From Lottia gigantea (lineage: Eukaryota; Mollusca; Gastropoda; Lottiidae), in assembly GCF_000327385.1 (NCBI RefSeq), contig NW_008709027.1, forward strand, positions 201,848 through 265,847: DNA of 64,000 bases. Direction: 5' to 3'. The position numbers and the translations under genes were made by a program. Positions 23,215-45,300 of this stretch are shown in pieces. The notes under the pieces were generated by a model that saw only the letters and a list, made by a program, of their open reading frames with translations, searched no databases and was not told the origin of the DNA. Within the stretch, counting starts at the first letter, position 1, and the number at the start of each line of letters is the position of its first letter.

Positions 23215-24652
23215 AAATTTATTAGCACCACTCATGTCCGTGCGTCGGTTGATTCATCCGTTGGTCCGTCCATCCACAATTGCTCGTAACCACTCTACAA
23301 GATTGTCGATTTCGACGAAACTTGGTATGATTGTTTTTAATCACCCAAGGATGAACCCTATTGAAAATCAGAAAAATCGATAAATATTTAGTATGAGTTA
23401 CTGCCCTTGTTGTGAAAACGAGTTCAATTTTTGCATGTAAACACTCTAGAAAGCAAAATTCTCGACTGATTTTAATGAAACTTAGTGTGAGTGTTTGTTA
23501 TCTTTCAAGGATGGACCCTACTGAAAATCGAGAAATATATAGTATGAGTTATTGCCCTTGTTCTTGAAAACGCGTTCAAAGTTTAGATCGTAAACACTCT
23601 AGAAGGTACAATTCTTAATGACGAAATCTGGTGTGTGTTCAGAAACAGTTTATAAAATTATCATCAAATTCGAACAAATTCTCCTCGCTGTTCACACACA
23701 AGGGAAATAACGGTTCCTCCAATGATTACTAATTTCGAACTTGACTGAGATCCCATCAATACATACATGCATATAGTTTCATCAAGATTTGTTAAAAACT
23801 GTAGTCTCTGTCATGCCTGCAGGCCGAATTTGACAAGTTTTACTAAGTCAAGACTATGAAACCCTTCATCCGACTGTTACCAATTAAGAATCTCATCAAC
23901 ATATACATGCATACCTAGTTTCATCTAGGTTGGATAAAAAATGTAGTCTCTATCGTGCCTACCATCGAATTTGACACGTTTTTACTAAGTCAAGTGCAAT
24001 AACTCCGAAACCAGTCATCCGATTATTACGAATTTCAAACTTGAATGAGATCTCATCAATATATACATGCATACGAAGTTTCATCAAGATGAGATAAAAA
24101 CTGTAGTCTCTTTTGTGCCTGTAAGCCGTTTTTATCAAGTCAAGGGCAATAACTCTGAAACCCGTAATCGAATTATTACCAATTTCGAACTTGACCGAGA
24201 TCTCATCAATATATAGGCCTACATGCATACCAAGTTTCATCAAGATCAGATAAGTCTATCGTGCCTATGAGCCAAATTTGACGCGTTTTTACTTCGTCAA
24301 CGGCAATAACTCTGAAACCGTCCATCCGATTACTAATTTCGAACTTGACTGAGATCTCATCAATACATACATGCGTACCAAGTTTCATCAAGGTCAGATA
24401 AAAACTGTAGTCTATCGTGCCTACAAGCCTAATTTGACGCGTTTTAACAAGTCAAGGGCAATAACTCTGAAAACGTTCATCCGATTATCACTAATTTCGA
24501 ACACGACTGAGATCTCATCAATACATACATGCATACCAAGTTTCATGAAGATAGGATAAAAATGTAGCCTCAAATGTAGTAAGAAATGTGAACGGACGGA
24601 CTGAGGCGACGGCAATATATGCCCACATTTCCATGTGGGCGTATACAAAATA
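23215..24652. mobile_element. Pearl-like composite with two right ends facing outward
   Basis: The left side begins with an inverted right end (CCACATGAAATTTATTAGCACC then GTCCGTCCATCCACAATTG) followed by core units in one orientation (23280-23640). From about 23645 the core units are in the opposite orientation, with repeated TTTCATCAAGATCAGATAAA and GAGATCTCATCAATA blocks at ~160-bp spacing. It finishes with GACGGACTGAGGCGACGG and the hairpin CCCACATTTCCATGTGGG. The unit types on the two sides are diverged forms of the same core. It is most simply a head-to-head fusion or an inverted copy. Confidence 0.65.
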
Positions 24653-25086
24653 ACGAAACTCATCTTTAATGATTTTCTTGTTAGGTATTTGTTCGCTATT
24701 GACGTTCTCATAACCGAAAGGATTAACTGTTAAGGAGTTGTAGATTAATGATGTCGAATGCTAATTGATGAGAAGGAATCCCAATCAATATTGATCTGTT
24801 AAATATAGCTAGAATATTCTGTCTAGCATACATTTTAAATTAACGCAGACATTTTTTAACACTACAATATAAACATATTAAAACAGTTATTCAATCGATG
24901 AAAATATGAATATTGTCAATAGAACACATAATTAAGTGTGTGCAAGGCATGACATTTAAGCCACAACACAAGTTGATATCAAGAGATTAATATTTGTGCT
25001 GTTTTGATCCGGATTTGGGATTGATTAATTAAAAGAGGGTGTCAGTTTTTTAGGTTTAAATGAGAAATCCAATCGTGGCGTTATTA

Positions 25087-25742
25087 TCTGAATGGTGGAT
25101 AACAATGCTTACTTGTAAGATAGTGGACATACACGCCCTTCACGAAACATTCATTTTAAGTTTCATCAAAATCGGTTGAAAACTAAGAGAGTAATAGCAT
25201 ATTCAAGATTTCAACGGTCGAAAATAGCTCAAATTCGAACTTGATCTTCGTTTTATGAATATGTATACACATACCGAATTTCATTTGATTCCTTCAAACA
25301 CTCTAGCTTTTAGAGTGTTTATGAGCAATTGATGTTGATAGAAGCACTTACTGTATAGAGGTTAAAGGGCGATAACTCCACAAAACTGACGTAAGAGGCC
25401 TAAATCTTGAAAAAGGCTTAAATTTAATCAGAAGTTAACTAAACTTTTTCAAACCTTTCGATTTAGGTCCAATAACATCCATTTTAAGTTTCATCAAAAT
25501 CGGTTGAAAACTAACAGAGTGATAGCATATTCAAGATTTTGGGGCAAGGGCAATAACTCTGCTTCTAACGGTCGAAAATAGCTCAAATTCGAACTTGATC
25601 TTCGTTTTATGAATATGTATACACATACCGAATTTCATTGATTCCATCAAAAAATCTAGTTTTTAGAGCGATTACAAGCAAATGTTGACGGACCGACGGA
25701 CGACGGACGGACAGGGGTGTCGACAATATACGTCCACATAAA
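25087..25742 (+). mobile_element. Pearl-like element at the duplication junction
   Basis: Starts near TAAGATAGTGGACATACACGC (degenerate left end) and contains two further-diverged core units (repeated CATTTTAAGTTTCATCAAAA and GAACTTGATCTTCGTTTTAT). It ends with GACGGACCGACGGACGACGG and ACAATATACGTCCACATAAAA. The terminal hairpin is shortened. It lies between the end of block A (~24985) and the start of block B (~25828), that is, across the boundary of the two PAH copies. Confidence 0.65.
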
Positions 25743-26118
25743 AATGCAAGATACAGGCTTACGTTTCCTTCTGTTAATGGGACATTTCGCTTTTTTTGTA
25801 AGTCGAAATTTCTAAAACATCTATATTTTATTTTATTTCCCATGCCCACTACAGTACCAATTCAATTCTTGATGATTCATAACTCACCTCTTATAGATAA
25901 TTTCAGAAATTGACGAGTAGACGAGAAAATTTAGGATCCACGTTTCAACTGGTCGTATGCGTCGTATGAGGCTCAATATACGTTCAATAGGAAAGTCCCA
26001 ATAAGCTTACATAAACGTTGCGCTTAGTCTTTCAGATTTCATTTGTCTAACAGGAGTCTACATTATAAGATTCATGATGACGGAGAGCTTAATGTAACTA
26101 AAACGATAGAATTATGGT

Positions 26119-27173
26119 AAGATAGCTTGCGATGCAAGGTAACATACGCCCACTGGCAGCTGTCAGAAATGATAAAACAGTCTTTAGTGACTAAAGTACG
26201 AATTTTCTCATATTGAAGAAACTACTTATGCTGAATAATTCCACAAAATTTTTTAAGATCAATATCAATAACCCAAATACAACAAACAATTAAATCACAC
26301 AGCTCTAATCAAGGGCAAAAAACAACTTTTGACGCGTGTTTACAAAGTCAAGGGCAATAACTCAAAAAATGTTCATCAAAAATATCTCTTGTTAGAACTT
26401 CGGAATCGGTTGAAAACTGTAGCGTCAATCCTGCTCACAAACTATTTTTAACAAATTTCGACGCATTTTAACAAAGTCAAGGGCAATAACTAAAAACGGT
26501 TCATTGAAAATGCGTCAAATTAGAACTTGTCCGAGATCTTATGATCACACCAAGTTTCATCAGAATCGTTTGAAAACTTTAGCGTCAATCCTGCTCACAA
26601 ACTATTTTTAACAAATTTCAACACGTTTTAACAAAGTCAAGGGCAATAACTCAAAAACCGTTCATCGAAAATGCGTCAAGTTAGAACTTGTCTGAGATCT
26701 TATCAATTCCAATGATCACACCAATTTTCATCAGAATCGGTTGAAAACTGTAGCTTCAATCCTGCTCACAAACTATTTTTAACAAATTTTGACGTGTTTT
26801 TACAAAGTCAAGGGCAATAACTCAAAAACCGTTCATCGAAAATGCGTCAAGTTAGAACTTGTCCGAGATCTTATCAATTCCAATGATCACACCAAGTTTC
26901 ATCAGAATCGGTTGAAAACTGTAGCTTCAATCCTGCTCAAAAACTATTTTTAACAAATTTCAACACGTTTTAACAAAGTCAAGGGCAATAACTCAAAAAC
27001 CGTTCATCGAAAATATGTCAAATTCGAACTTGACCGAGATCTTATCAATCTAAAGCATTACACCAAGTTTTATCAAAATCAGATAAAAACTGTAGTCTCT
27101 ATACTGCTCACAAGAAATGTTGACGGACGGACCGACGACAATATACGACCACATATTCATGTGGGCGTATAAA
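26119..27173 (+). mobile_element. Pearl-like element, near complete, just downstream of PAH-B
   Basis: Left end AAGATAGCTTGCGATGCAAG, then GTAACATACGCCCACTGGCA. Four to five core units of about 160 bp follow, very alike (repeated AAACTATTTTTAACAAATTT, GTTAGAACTTGTCCGAGATC, ATCAGAATCGGTTGAAAACT), so the array expanded recently. The right side has GACGGACGGACCGACGAC and the hairpin arms CCACATATTCATGTGGGCGT. The element ends about 125 bases from the PAH-B stop codon, on the 3' side. Confidence 0.75.
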
Positions 27174-27261
27174 AATGATAAATCTTAATGGAACCATTTT
27201 ATCTAATACAATTTATATATGAAGTAATAATAAAATACCAAATATTAACATTTAAAACCCT

Positions 27262-27267
27262 TTTATT
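27262..27267 (-). terminator. Poly(A) signal AATAAA of PAH-B
   Basis: On the minus strand AATAAA lies 32 bases past the TGA stop. In copy A the surrounding sequence is alignable but about 17 bases containing this signal are absent, so copy A must use another site. Confidence 0.65.
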
Positions 27268-27298
27268 TATACTTTGTCCAAACCAGTTATGGTGAACT

Positions 27299-35910
<8,612 letters not shown>

Positions 35911-36620
35911 TTTGCTTTCGGTTTGTGGTTTGTTTACTAGAATTTAGATGACAACTATGACCTTGAGTTAAATGGCCTCTTATTGGTTCATTCGTCAAGC
36001 CAACCTACCTATTAACATATCATTGCGTGACGATCCAATCTGGACAAATTCACACATCTTTTTTTTATTACGTCGTATTCACAAAGATAACATTAAGCTT
36101 TTTAAATGAAGAGCACAGATTTGCCTGAGGCATTGGCAATAAATGCCAAAAAGATTAAAAAGCGGCGACTCGAGTTAAATGTTAATGATATTAAGCTGAA
36201 TACAATTAAGTTTAATACTTTCAACATTGATCGTATATCCATGGATACATGCACACAAAAGAGTATGGTTTTCTTGCGAAATACATGTTCACAACGGAGA
36301 GGTGTTAACTGTTAAGGAGTTGTAACAAGTAGATTAATGAATGCTAATTGATGGGAAGGAATCTCAATCATAATTGATCTACAGAATATTCTTATCTAGG
36401 ACGTTTTGATCTGGTTATTATGCAAGCCGTGTATTAATGCACACAATATGTGCAAAAATAACACTGTTTAAAGCTGATATAAAATTTGAAAATACTCGGA
36501 TATTTTTCAATCGATAAAAATATGAATATTGTCGACAGATCACATAATTAATTGGGTGCAAGGCATGACATTTAAGCCACAACACAAGTTAATATTATTA
36601 CGAGCAATATATCTGTGTAC

Positions 36621-39600
36621 ATCCTGTTAGGTTTCAAGACTTAAACACTAGAAGTGCATTTTTTAGCTGGGATAAACAGTAAAGATATTAATATAGCGTT
36701 TAAACTTTATGCCCAGGTCACACATGCACGGATTTGACGCCTGAATAGCTATGGATAAGTTCGTTGCAATCTATAATGGGCCGTAGTTTTCCGTTTTGTA
36801 GCCATTGTCATACGTATTAGTACTTGTATATCTCTGACAACTTTTGAACATGTCCAAAATTTCCGTGTTAATTACTCATGTCGCCCAATTGCCCTTTTGT
36901 AGATACCCTAAAACCAATAGTTGTTCATCCGTATCGGCGTTTCGGGTATCATCCGTGAGAGCACAGGAACCGGCCAGGTGAACCGTGAATGTGTTACTTA
37001 GGCATTACGAAGTAATTTATATAGCCCTAATTACAACTATCTTACTCAAAACAAAGTGAAATGCGCTTTGAATCGTGCCCAGATGTGCATTAACATCTTT
37101 GACTATAAATTCCACAGCAGTGTTTATTTCAGTTTAATTTGCGATATCAGCATCCGCTGGAAGCGAACGTTAACTTGTCATCTACTAACCAACCTTATTT
37201 CAGTTCTAGTTAATAATTAAGATTTGTTCCCAAAAGAACATTTCAACAGATCGCTTTATGGTGTCACACATGGTTTTAATACACCAATAGTTCAGATGAA
37301 AAGGTTCAGTTTGAAGCGTTTCTGCCAGTCATCATAAAGCAAAAAATCTTCGTTTGGTAAAAGTATACAATTTTTTCCACGTTAGCTTTAATCAGTACTT
37401 GTGTTGTTTGCTTTTAAAAATAGAAGATCTGGAATAAATCTTACGTGATGTTATCTGTTAAAACATTGCGACCTACCACTTGACAAAGATGTCAAGCCAA
37501 GCTTATCTTTAGTAATGGGACAATATTGTTCTGGAAATAGATTGGTCTACATTATGGTGTTAAGTCAGGTTCATTAGTCCTCATATACACTGTTCTCAAA
37601 ATCTCAAAGTCAAAAAAATGACCACTTAATGACCAGTCCAAACTTAAACAATGATGTTTGACTAAATTTCTTAGATAAACAAAAAGTTACATCTTTATAG
37701 AAATATTCAGCCTTCCTGTATGGGATAGGTTATAGTTGACTTCTATTTTACTTTGAGTTCAACTTCTTACAATAGCTTTAATCATACAAGTAAACCGCAT
37801 GTTGGGTTGTCATTTTTGTGCACAAACTGTCATAGGATGACAGTTTTTGTTAAAACATCAAACGCGTGCGCCAAAATTTATTATTAAGCCATGTTATTTG
37901 TCACACATAAACGAGGTAACCGAGTCATAGCTTCAAAGATATGACCAAAATGTCTTCTGGCGTATTCAAAAGTATTTATCAAAGATAAAAAACATAAACA
38001 CAGAATGTTGGTCTAGGACATTTATGAGACCAAATCGTCACAAATTAAACAGGTAACTAAAGAATCGGAATGAAACGCAACTACCAACACGAACCAGTCT
38101 GCTGAAGCGACTAAACTTCCAAATCTGTAATAATAGTTAACTGGAAACAACATCAACCGATCGAACTGGAAGTACAAAACAACTGTTCTCTGATTTCGGA
38201 CTCTCCTTATCCCCTTGTGAAGTTTTTACACAGAACACAAACTCTTCCCTCATAAGAGAATGTTGAAAGGTGTCAATATTCCAACTGAATTCCATGAATT
38301 ATTTGCTCGCGACCTTTCAGGTAGTCAGGGAGTACCTCTTTTAATGTTTGATTTTCTTATACTAGGTTGAAATATTAAACTTGAACACCATTGTTATCAT
38401 GAACTTGAACAGTTTGAATATGTTTTGAAATAGTAAATAGCCTATAAACGGTACAGCCATTACTTCCAAATCTTCATATTCAAATAGTCCCGTTATGTTA
38501 TATAGAAATTTACGATAAAGAGTATAAGCAGTTTTCAATTTTCGCGAAATTGCTCACTTAAATCCGTTAGGCTTTAACTGGAGATTTAGGTACTATCATA
38601 AGAGTCAAGTTCGTGGGATTTATTGCCTCTGAACTTTATAAAAAATGACAAAACAGTAACAGGTATCTATTGATTTTTTTTAAATCTGGTGATGACTTAG
38701 CTATAGATACAATTTACAATTATTTGTATCAATTCCAGTTTTCGTTCCATTGAGAAATGCTGAATTCACACGAAAACACGAGCATACTGGTTTTACAGAA
38801 CAAAAATATCCTATGTTACAAAAACTAATCGACATTTCAAAAACTCTTATTGTTTAGTTTTGCTTAGGAGACAGGGCAACTTCGTTTCCATCTTTTTTTG
38901 CTGATATTTCAGGAATATTAATTCACCTCAATATTAAGCCGAAATATCATTATTATTTACACAATATAAAATACTAGTAACGAACCTCTGAGAATCCACA
39001 CAAACACCTTGATGGTTGCTTTTCCATTATTTTCAGCTTCATGATGAAATTGTTGATGACAGATGATATATAGTTCCTCTTATTTACATTGCATTATAAT
39101 AATTTCATCACCCTACATCATTTTATATATTTTAAGACTGAAGTTTTTATCATCAATGAAGTTCAAAAAAATATTACACCCCATCCTAGTGTAAAAAAGC
39201 CCTCGGAAATCACAACTATGATCAACTGTTGATTATTATTTTTAAGGTTTGTTTTCGTAAACAATTCACAACGGGTCATTTACTATTTTTAAAACTAATT
39301 AGTGTGAATTAGGCCTCGGAAATGACATTAAGATTTTTCCATTTTTAAAAGTACTTAAGTGAAGTCTTTCTCCACGGCATATTTCAAATTCTGTGGCTAA
39401 AAGTGGGTTAACATTGTGGAGTAAAAGTCGACATTTCATCATACAGTAAACAATTTGTAAACAAACTAGAGTCTTTTATTGACACAAACTCAAACATATA
39501 TTCCAGGTGTCCAATTAAAAAGATCATTACTAGCTTTCTAGTAAAATTTCATCATCATAACTAGTTACAGACTGGTATTTAGTTACTGAACTGGACAAAA

Positions 39601-39790
39601 TTTTTGTGCATCCAATCATTAAAACTGATGCAATTCTATTGATGATAGACGATAAAACATACTGCAGATAACAACTAGGTCCAGGTATGATACATCCGCA
39701 AGATGTTGTTGACTTTAATTGCTCCCGATCAAACTGGCATCTATTTTATAAAATTTGGTTCCATTGTCACAGAGTCGTGGATTCCAATCT
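36621..39790. other. Gene-free stretch of about 3.2 kb
   Basis: No exon-like block, RNA gene or clear repeat was recognised on either strand. At about 36715 CCCAGGTCACACATGCACGG resembles the end of a DNA transposon, similar in style to GGCCCCGTCACATCGG at 18370, but no second end was found. Confidence 0.4.
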
Positions 39791-40179
39791 AGTCTCCGAT
39801 GGCCAGGATAGATGCCAGTTTGCTCACATGCAAGTTAACTGCCAAACAGAGCCATTAATGGCAAGTTGACTGTCCAATTTAGCCATTAATGGCAAGTTAA
39901 CTGTCCAATATAGCCATTAATGGCAAGTTAACTATCCAATATAGCCATTAATGGAAAGTTAACTGTCCAATATAGCCATTAATGGCAAGTTAACTGTCCA
40001 ATATAGCCATTAACGGTAAGGTAACTGTCCAATAGAGTCATTAATGGCAAGTAATCTGTCCAATATAGTCATTAATGGTAAGTAATCTGTCCAATATAAC
40101 CATTAATGACAAGTTAACTGTTCAATATAGCCATAAATGGCAAGGTAACTAATCAATATAGCCCTTAATGGTAAGTGTC

Positions 40180-40500
40180 CGATATAATTAAGGGGATTGT
40201 TAAGAGGTTTCCTAAAACAATTAAGTGTATCGGGGACACTGATAGCATCAATCTGTACCATTTCAACTTTCCATCAGACGTCTGTAATTCCATTTAAACT
40301 AAGCGTTTCATGACGTCACAAATCGCAAATTATGCTGCATCGCATAAGGACTTCGCGAATAGTGAGCCCATAAATCGCTTAGTTTTAGTGGAATTGCGAG
40401 ATCCACAGACGTCTGATTGAAAATTGTAATGGTGCAAATTGATGCTATCAGTGTCCCCGATACACATACAATTCTTAAAAAACATCTTTACAATTTTATG
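40180..40500. mobile_element. Inverted-repeat MITE inside the minisatellite
   Basis: The two halves are complementary: GGGGACACTGATAGCATCAA with CAGACGTCTG on the left, and CAGACGTCTGATTG with TTGATGCTATCAGTGTCCCC on the right. The middle has TGACGTCA. A related copy is at 56730-56990. Terminal bases and target duplication could not be fixed because the flanks are repeats. Confidence 0.65.
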
Positions 40501-41151
40501 GCAAGTTATGCCCAATATAGCCTTTTACTGTAAGTAATCTGTCCAATATAGCCATTATTGGTAAATAATCTGTCCAATATAGACATCCAGGGTAAGTTAA
40601 TTGTCCAAATGGCCATTAGCGACAAGTTAACTACCCAATACAACCTTTAATGGTAAGTTAGTTGTCCAATATAGCCATTAATGGGAAGTTAACTATCTAA
40701 TATAAGAATTAATGGGAAGTCAACTGTCCAATGTAGCCGTTTACGGTTAGTTTACTGTCTAATGCAGCCATTAATAGTACGTAAACTGTCCAATATTCCC
40801 ATTAATTGTTAATTAATTAGCTATAAATGGTAAGTTAGTTGTCAAATATGGCCATTAATAGCAAGTAAACTATCAAGCCATGTTAATCGTCTAATACAGC
40901 CATTAATGGTAAGTAATCTGTCTAATATAGACACTAATAGCAAGTAGCCTGTCCATTATAACCATTAATGGTACATTATCTGTCCAATATAGCAATCAAT
41001 GGCAAGTTAACTAACTAATATAGCTATTAATGGTAAGTTAACTGTACAATATAGCAATCAATGGCATGTCAACTTACTAATTTAGCTATTAATGGTAAGT
41101 TAACTGTCTAATATAGCCATTAATGGTAAGTTAACAGTCCAATATAGTAAA

Positions 41152-42066
41152 AGATAGCTTGCCAGGCAAGGTAATATACGCCCACCACCAACTGTAAGAA
41201 ATGATAACAAAATCTTTAGTGGCTTTATCATGAATTTTCAAATCATCTATAAGTCAAGGCAAAAACCTGAAACAGTTCATAAAATTATCATCAAATTCAA
41301 ACATGAACAATGTCTCATGACTATACATAAGGGCAATAACTCTGTAATTTGCCTAACAGGCAAATTTGACGCGTTTTTATACACCCATATTATAATGTAG
41401 TCGTATATTGTCGTCGCCCCTGTCCGTCCGTCCGTCGGTCTGTTAGTCCACAATTGGGTTGTGAACGCAATAGAGACCACAGTTTTTATCTGATTTGAAT
41501 GAAATTTGGTGTGATCATTTACATTCATGAGATCTTGGACAAGTTCGAATTTGGCTATCTTTAGATGAATGGGTTTTGAGTTATTGCCCTTGATTTATGA
41601 AAATCGCGTCAAAATTTGTTTGCGAACACAATAGAGAGTACAATTTTTATCCGATTTAAATGAAATTTGGTATGATCATTTATAATGATGAGATCTTTGT
41701 CAAGATTAAATTTGACAATTTCGATCAACGGAATTAGTGTTATTGGTAAAAACGCATCAAAATTTGTTGGCCGCCTTTGATATACTGAAAATGTATCAGG
41801 AAAGTGGGCGTATCTTGCTAAGCAACTACTTGTTTTCTAAGTCAAGGGAATTAACTCCAAAACCCTTCACCGACTGTTACCAATTACGAACTCGACTCAG
41901 ATATCATCAACATATACATGCATACCTAGTTTCATCTAGTGTCTATCGTGCCTACAATCGAAATTTGACGCGTTTTTACTAAGTTAAGGACGGATGGCAG
42001 GACGCCCGGACCGACGGACAGGGGCGACGTCAATATACGTCGACATTTCCATGTGGCATATAAAAA
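41152..42066. mobile_element. Pearl-like composite inside the minisatellite
   Basis: Left end AAGATAGCTTGCCAGGCAAG and GTAATATACGCCCACC at 41152. An inverted right end with GTCCGTCCGTCCGTCGG lies at about 41395, followed by core units in that orientation, then core units in the opposite orientation and a right end (GACGGACAGGGGCGACG, CCATGTGGCATATAAAAA). The structure resembles the 23.2-24.65 kb composite: an element inserted into, or fused with, another in the opposite direction. Confidence 0.65.
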
Positions 42067-42203
42067 ATGGTAAGTTAACTTTCAAACATTAATGACAAGT
42101 TTACCGTCAAATACAGTGATAAATGGTAGTTAACTTTCCAATACAGCCATTAATGACAATTTAATGTCAAAAATAGTAATCAATGATCAATGATGGAAAT
42201 ATA

Positions 42204-42209
42204 TTTATT
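42204..42209 (-). terminator. Poly(A) signal AATAAA of PSMA1
   Basis: AATAAA on the minus strand lies about 100 bases past the PSMA1 stop codon, beside the minisatellite. Confidence 0.5.
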
Positions 42210-42308
42210 TACCAAAGACTTGGTTATTTTCAAATAATGACAAAATAATAACAATGATGATGAAATACATTAATAGTTTGTAGACTACTGGTAATTAGAT
42301 GATTTGAT

Positions 42309-45300
42309 CTAAGGGTCCATGACTTCTGCACCTACAAGAATAGGATCAGCTGGAACACTAGCAGGTTGATCACCATCCTGGGTCTCCATTGATTCCTAAA
42401 ATAGAAATCATAGTTTTAAGTATGACAATATAAGTATTAAAACAGAAAAGCAATTACATGGGTCATAGCAAACCCACACCAACAATTTAGAATTGCAGTC
42501 ATTAAAACAGCTTGTAATTTCAACAAGTGATCATCATGCAATTTTTAACTTAATGTAATTCCCCACAAGAAGCCAATTTAGAAGTCTTCAATTTCTATTC
42601 CTATTCTGTTCCTTATAATAGAACATTAAAAACTTACAGCAGGAGCATCAGCTGGTGGTGGTGGTGGTCTAGCTCTTTCTTCACCTTCTATCATTGATAA
42701 CTAAAGTTAGGTTAAGGTTATATCATCATTATTTGATCTGTCACTTTCTATCTTTGCCAGGACTAATGCTTAAGAACCAGATATAGACATATAGATATAG
42801 ATTTTTTAAGTTTCTGTCAAAAACTGGCTCTTAAGAGTCTTAAACATCCAAATATTAAACAATAGAATATGTAACAAATATGATCTAGATAAACACATTC
42901 ACATGATAACTAAATTGAAACATTAAATCAAAGTTATATTATTTGGAACAATTACATGTCCTTTACCTTCAGTTTTAACTGAGTTGTCAACTTCAAAGAA
43001 TGTCATGTTGTTCTGTTTAAAAGGTGCATGAATACATGACCCCAAGAACTGTTGCGTCAATAAACAATAGACAGATGGACTGCAATTATAACTTTATCAT
43101 AGAATAATGATCCACAATTAAAGGATACATATCTTGTAACACCATCATCATCATAAATAGCAAAATCTTGGTCTTTACCAACTATACCTATGGAACAGTT
43201 CTGAAAATAAATATAGCCTATAAATGTACACTGAAAATAGGTAAGTTGTCTAAAGATCGCATAGTGTGAAACTCATAGTAACAACATGATTAAAGTCCTG
43301 TTTTAATATTTATATATCGCTCTATAATTGAGGTATTGAGCACTATTTTAACAGAGAAAATATTTTATCATTGTACATGATTTCAAATATGATGAGTATA
43401 ACAGCACATTATTTAATAAGTCATAACTGATATAGGATTTTAATCAGTTCTAAATAAGAGTCTTACCTTGTTTGTAAGTTCTATTTCTGAAGGTAAAGTA
43501 TCACGTAATGATCTCAGAGCATGTTTAACAAGTTCATCTAATTCACCTAGAAGTAGAAGTCTAAATTTAAGGAAAGAAAAAACCCCTTTTCAATAACTTC
43601 ATATGCCATTGAACACTTATATGTTAGTCCTGCAGGCTTTGCAAAAGAAAATTCCGAAGGTTTCATGTAATCAAGAATAGAACTCCTTTGACAACAAGAC
43701 TTGATCACAAATTATACTCATTTGAAGAGATAATTTTAAAAAAAAACTTACAGTCAGAAAATTCATCTAATTTTCGTTCTAAATATGTTCTTGCTGATTG
43801 TGATCTAGCTCCAATGGCCATAGCTTTACAATCATAATAATTAGCTGATGGACAAGTTTGGTAAATATGTGGTCCCATACTCTACAATAAGAAATATTAA
43901 ATTATTTCTATAGCTTGGTTGTGTAAGATTTGAAGGACATATAGAAGCGAGGAGCACATATAACAATACACAAGACAATATTATGGAAAATAACACACTT
44001 CTTTAATAAGGTAGTGCAAATAACGTTTCAACACAATATACATGTGTCATCATCAGATGTAATGGCAAGAGAATAGGTAGGTAGGTAGATGACAAGTTAA
44101 CGTTCGCTTCCTGCGGATGCTGATATCGCAAACTAGGTAGTTGTTGGTAGTCGTAGTAGTTGGTAGTTGGAGCGGCAAGAGAATAAAAACATAACAAAAT
44201 ATATACCAACAGGAAACAATATAGAGATTAAGAGGGACAATAGATAAAAGGGTAATAACAAGTGATTAAGACAATAGATAAAAGGGTATAAAAACAAGTG
44301 CGGTAACAATGCGAAGTCAATGAGCAGGTACTGAGCAAATATAAGCTAATGAGATATGCTGAGGACGACACTGGGAGGAAAATAGTAGAATGATGGGAAG
44401 AAACATGTTGTGATACTTAAATTTCTCTAATGCATCCCTTTAATCAGTTCTATGCGTTTAATATAAGTGGAATTGAGATTAAATGAAGGTATTATGCTCT
44501 CTATAAAGATAGCTTGCCAGGCAAGGTAACATACGCCCACTACCAGCTGTCAAAATTTATAACAAAGTCTGTAGTGGTTTAATATGTGCTTTAATAAGAT
44601 CTCATACCAAGTTTCATCAAGATTAGATAAACCATGTAGCCTCTATTGTGCCTACAAGCCAAATTAGACGCATTGATTTAATTCAAGGGCAATAACTCCA
44701 AAATCATTCATCCAATAATTACCATTTATAACTTGAGATCTCATCAATATATACATGCATTACAAGATTCATCAAGATCAGATAAAAAATGCACCCTGTA
44801 TCATGACATCTTATCAATACATTTTCAAGTTTCATCAAGATCAGATAAAAACTGTAGTCTATAGAGTGCCTACAAGCCAAATTTGACGTGTTTTTACTAA
44901 CTCAAGGGCAATAACCCTGAAATTGTTCAACCGATTATTACCAATTTCGAACATGCATACTAAGTTTCATCAAGAGGGGATTAAATTTGTAGCTTTCATC
45001 AGGCAAACAAAGCAAATTTAATGCATTTTTATTAAGTCAAGGGCAATAACTCTGAAACCGTTCATCCGATTACTACCAATTTCGAACTTGACTGAAATCT
45101 TATCAATATCTACAAGCATACTAAGTTTCATCAAGATCAGATAAAATTTTTGGCCTTTAGCATGCAAAGAAGCCAAATTTAACGTGTTTTTACTAAGTCA
45201 AGGGCAATAACTCTGAAACTCTTCATCCGATTATTACCAATTTTGTACTTGACCAAGATCTCATCAATATATACATGCATACTAATTTTCATCAAGATAG

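Larger units (their letters stand above)
39795..42185. repeat. 31-bp minisatellite downstream of PSMA1, interrupted twice
   Basis: The unit is close to GCCATTAATGGCAAGTTAAC plus TGTCCAATATA, 31 bp. Runs lie at about 39795-40180, 40500-41150 and 42066-42185. Units at the left are well matched and become increasingly diverged to the right. The unit contains the palindromes GCCATTAATGGC and GTTAAC, which could let arrays fold. The array is split by a MITE (40180-40500) and a pearl-like composite (41152-42066). Confidence 0.85.

Noticed and set aside
23959-24711. Overlapping minus-strand open frames with repeated MMKLGMHV..DEISVKFEI peptides
   Set aside because: They are translations of the 160-bp pearl core repeats; the peptide period equals the DNA repeat and there is no splice or start context.
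36106-36315. 69-codon plus-strand frame (MKSTDLPEALAINAKK...)
   Set aside because: Considered as a PAH-B upstream exon or separate gene, but it is on the wrong strand for PAH and is absent from block A; no family resemblance.
39795-41150. CRISPR-like regular repeat array
   Set aside because: There are no distinct spacers: the 31-bp units abut directly and the genome is animal. It is a minisatellite.
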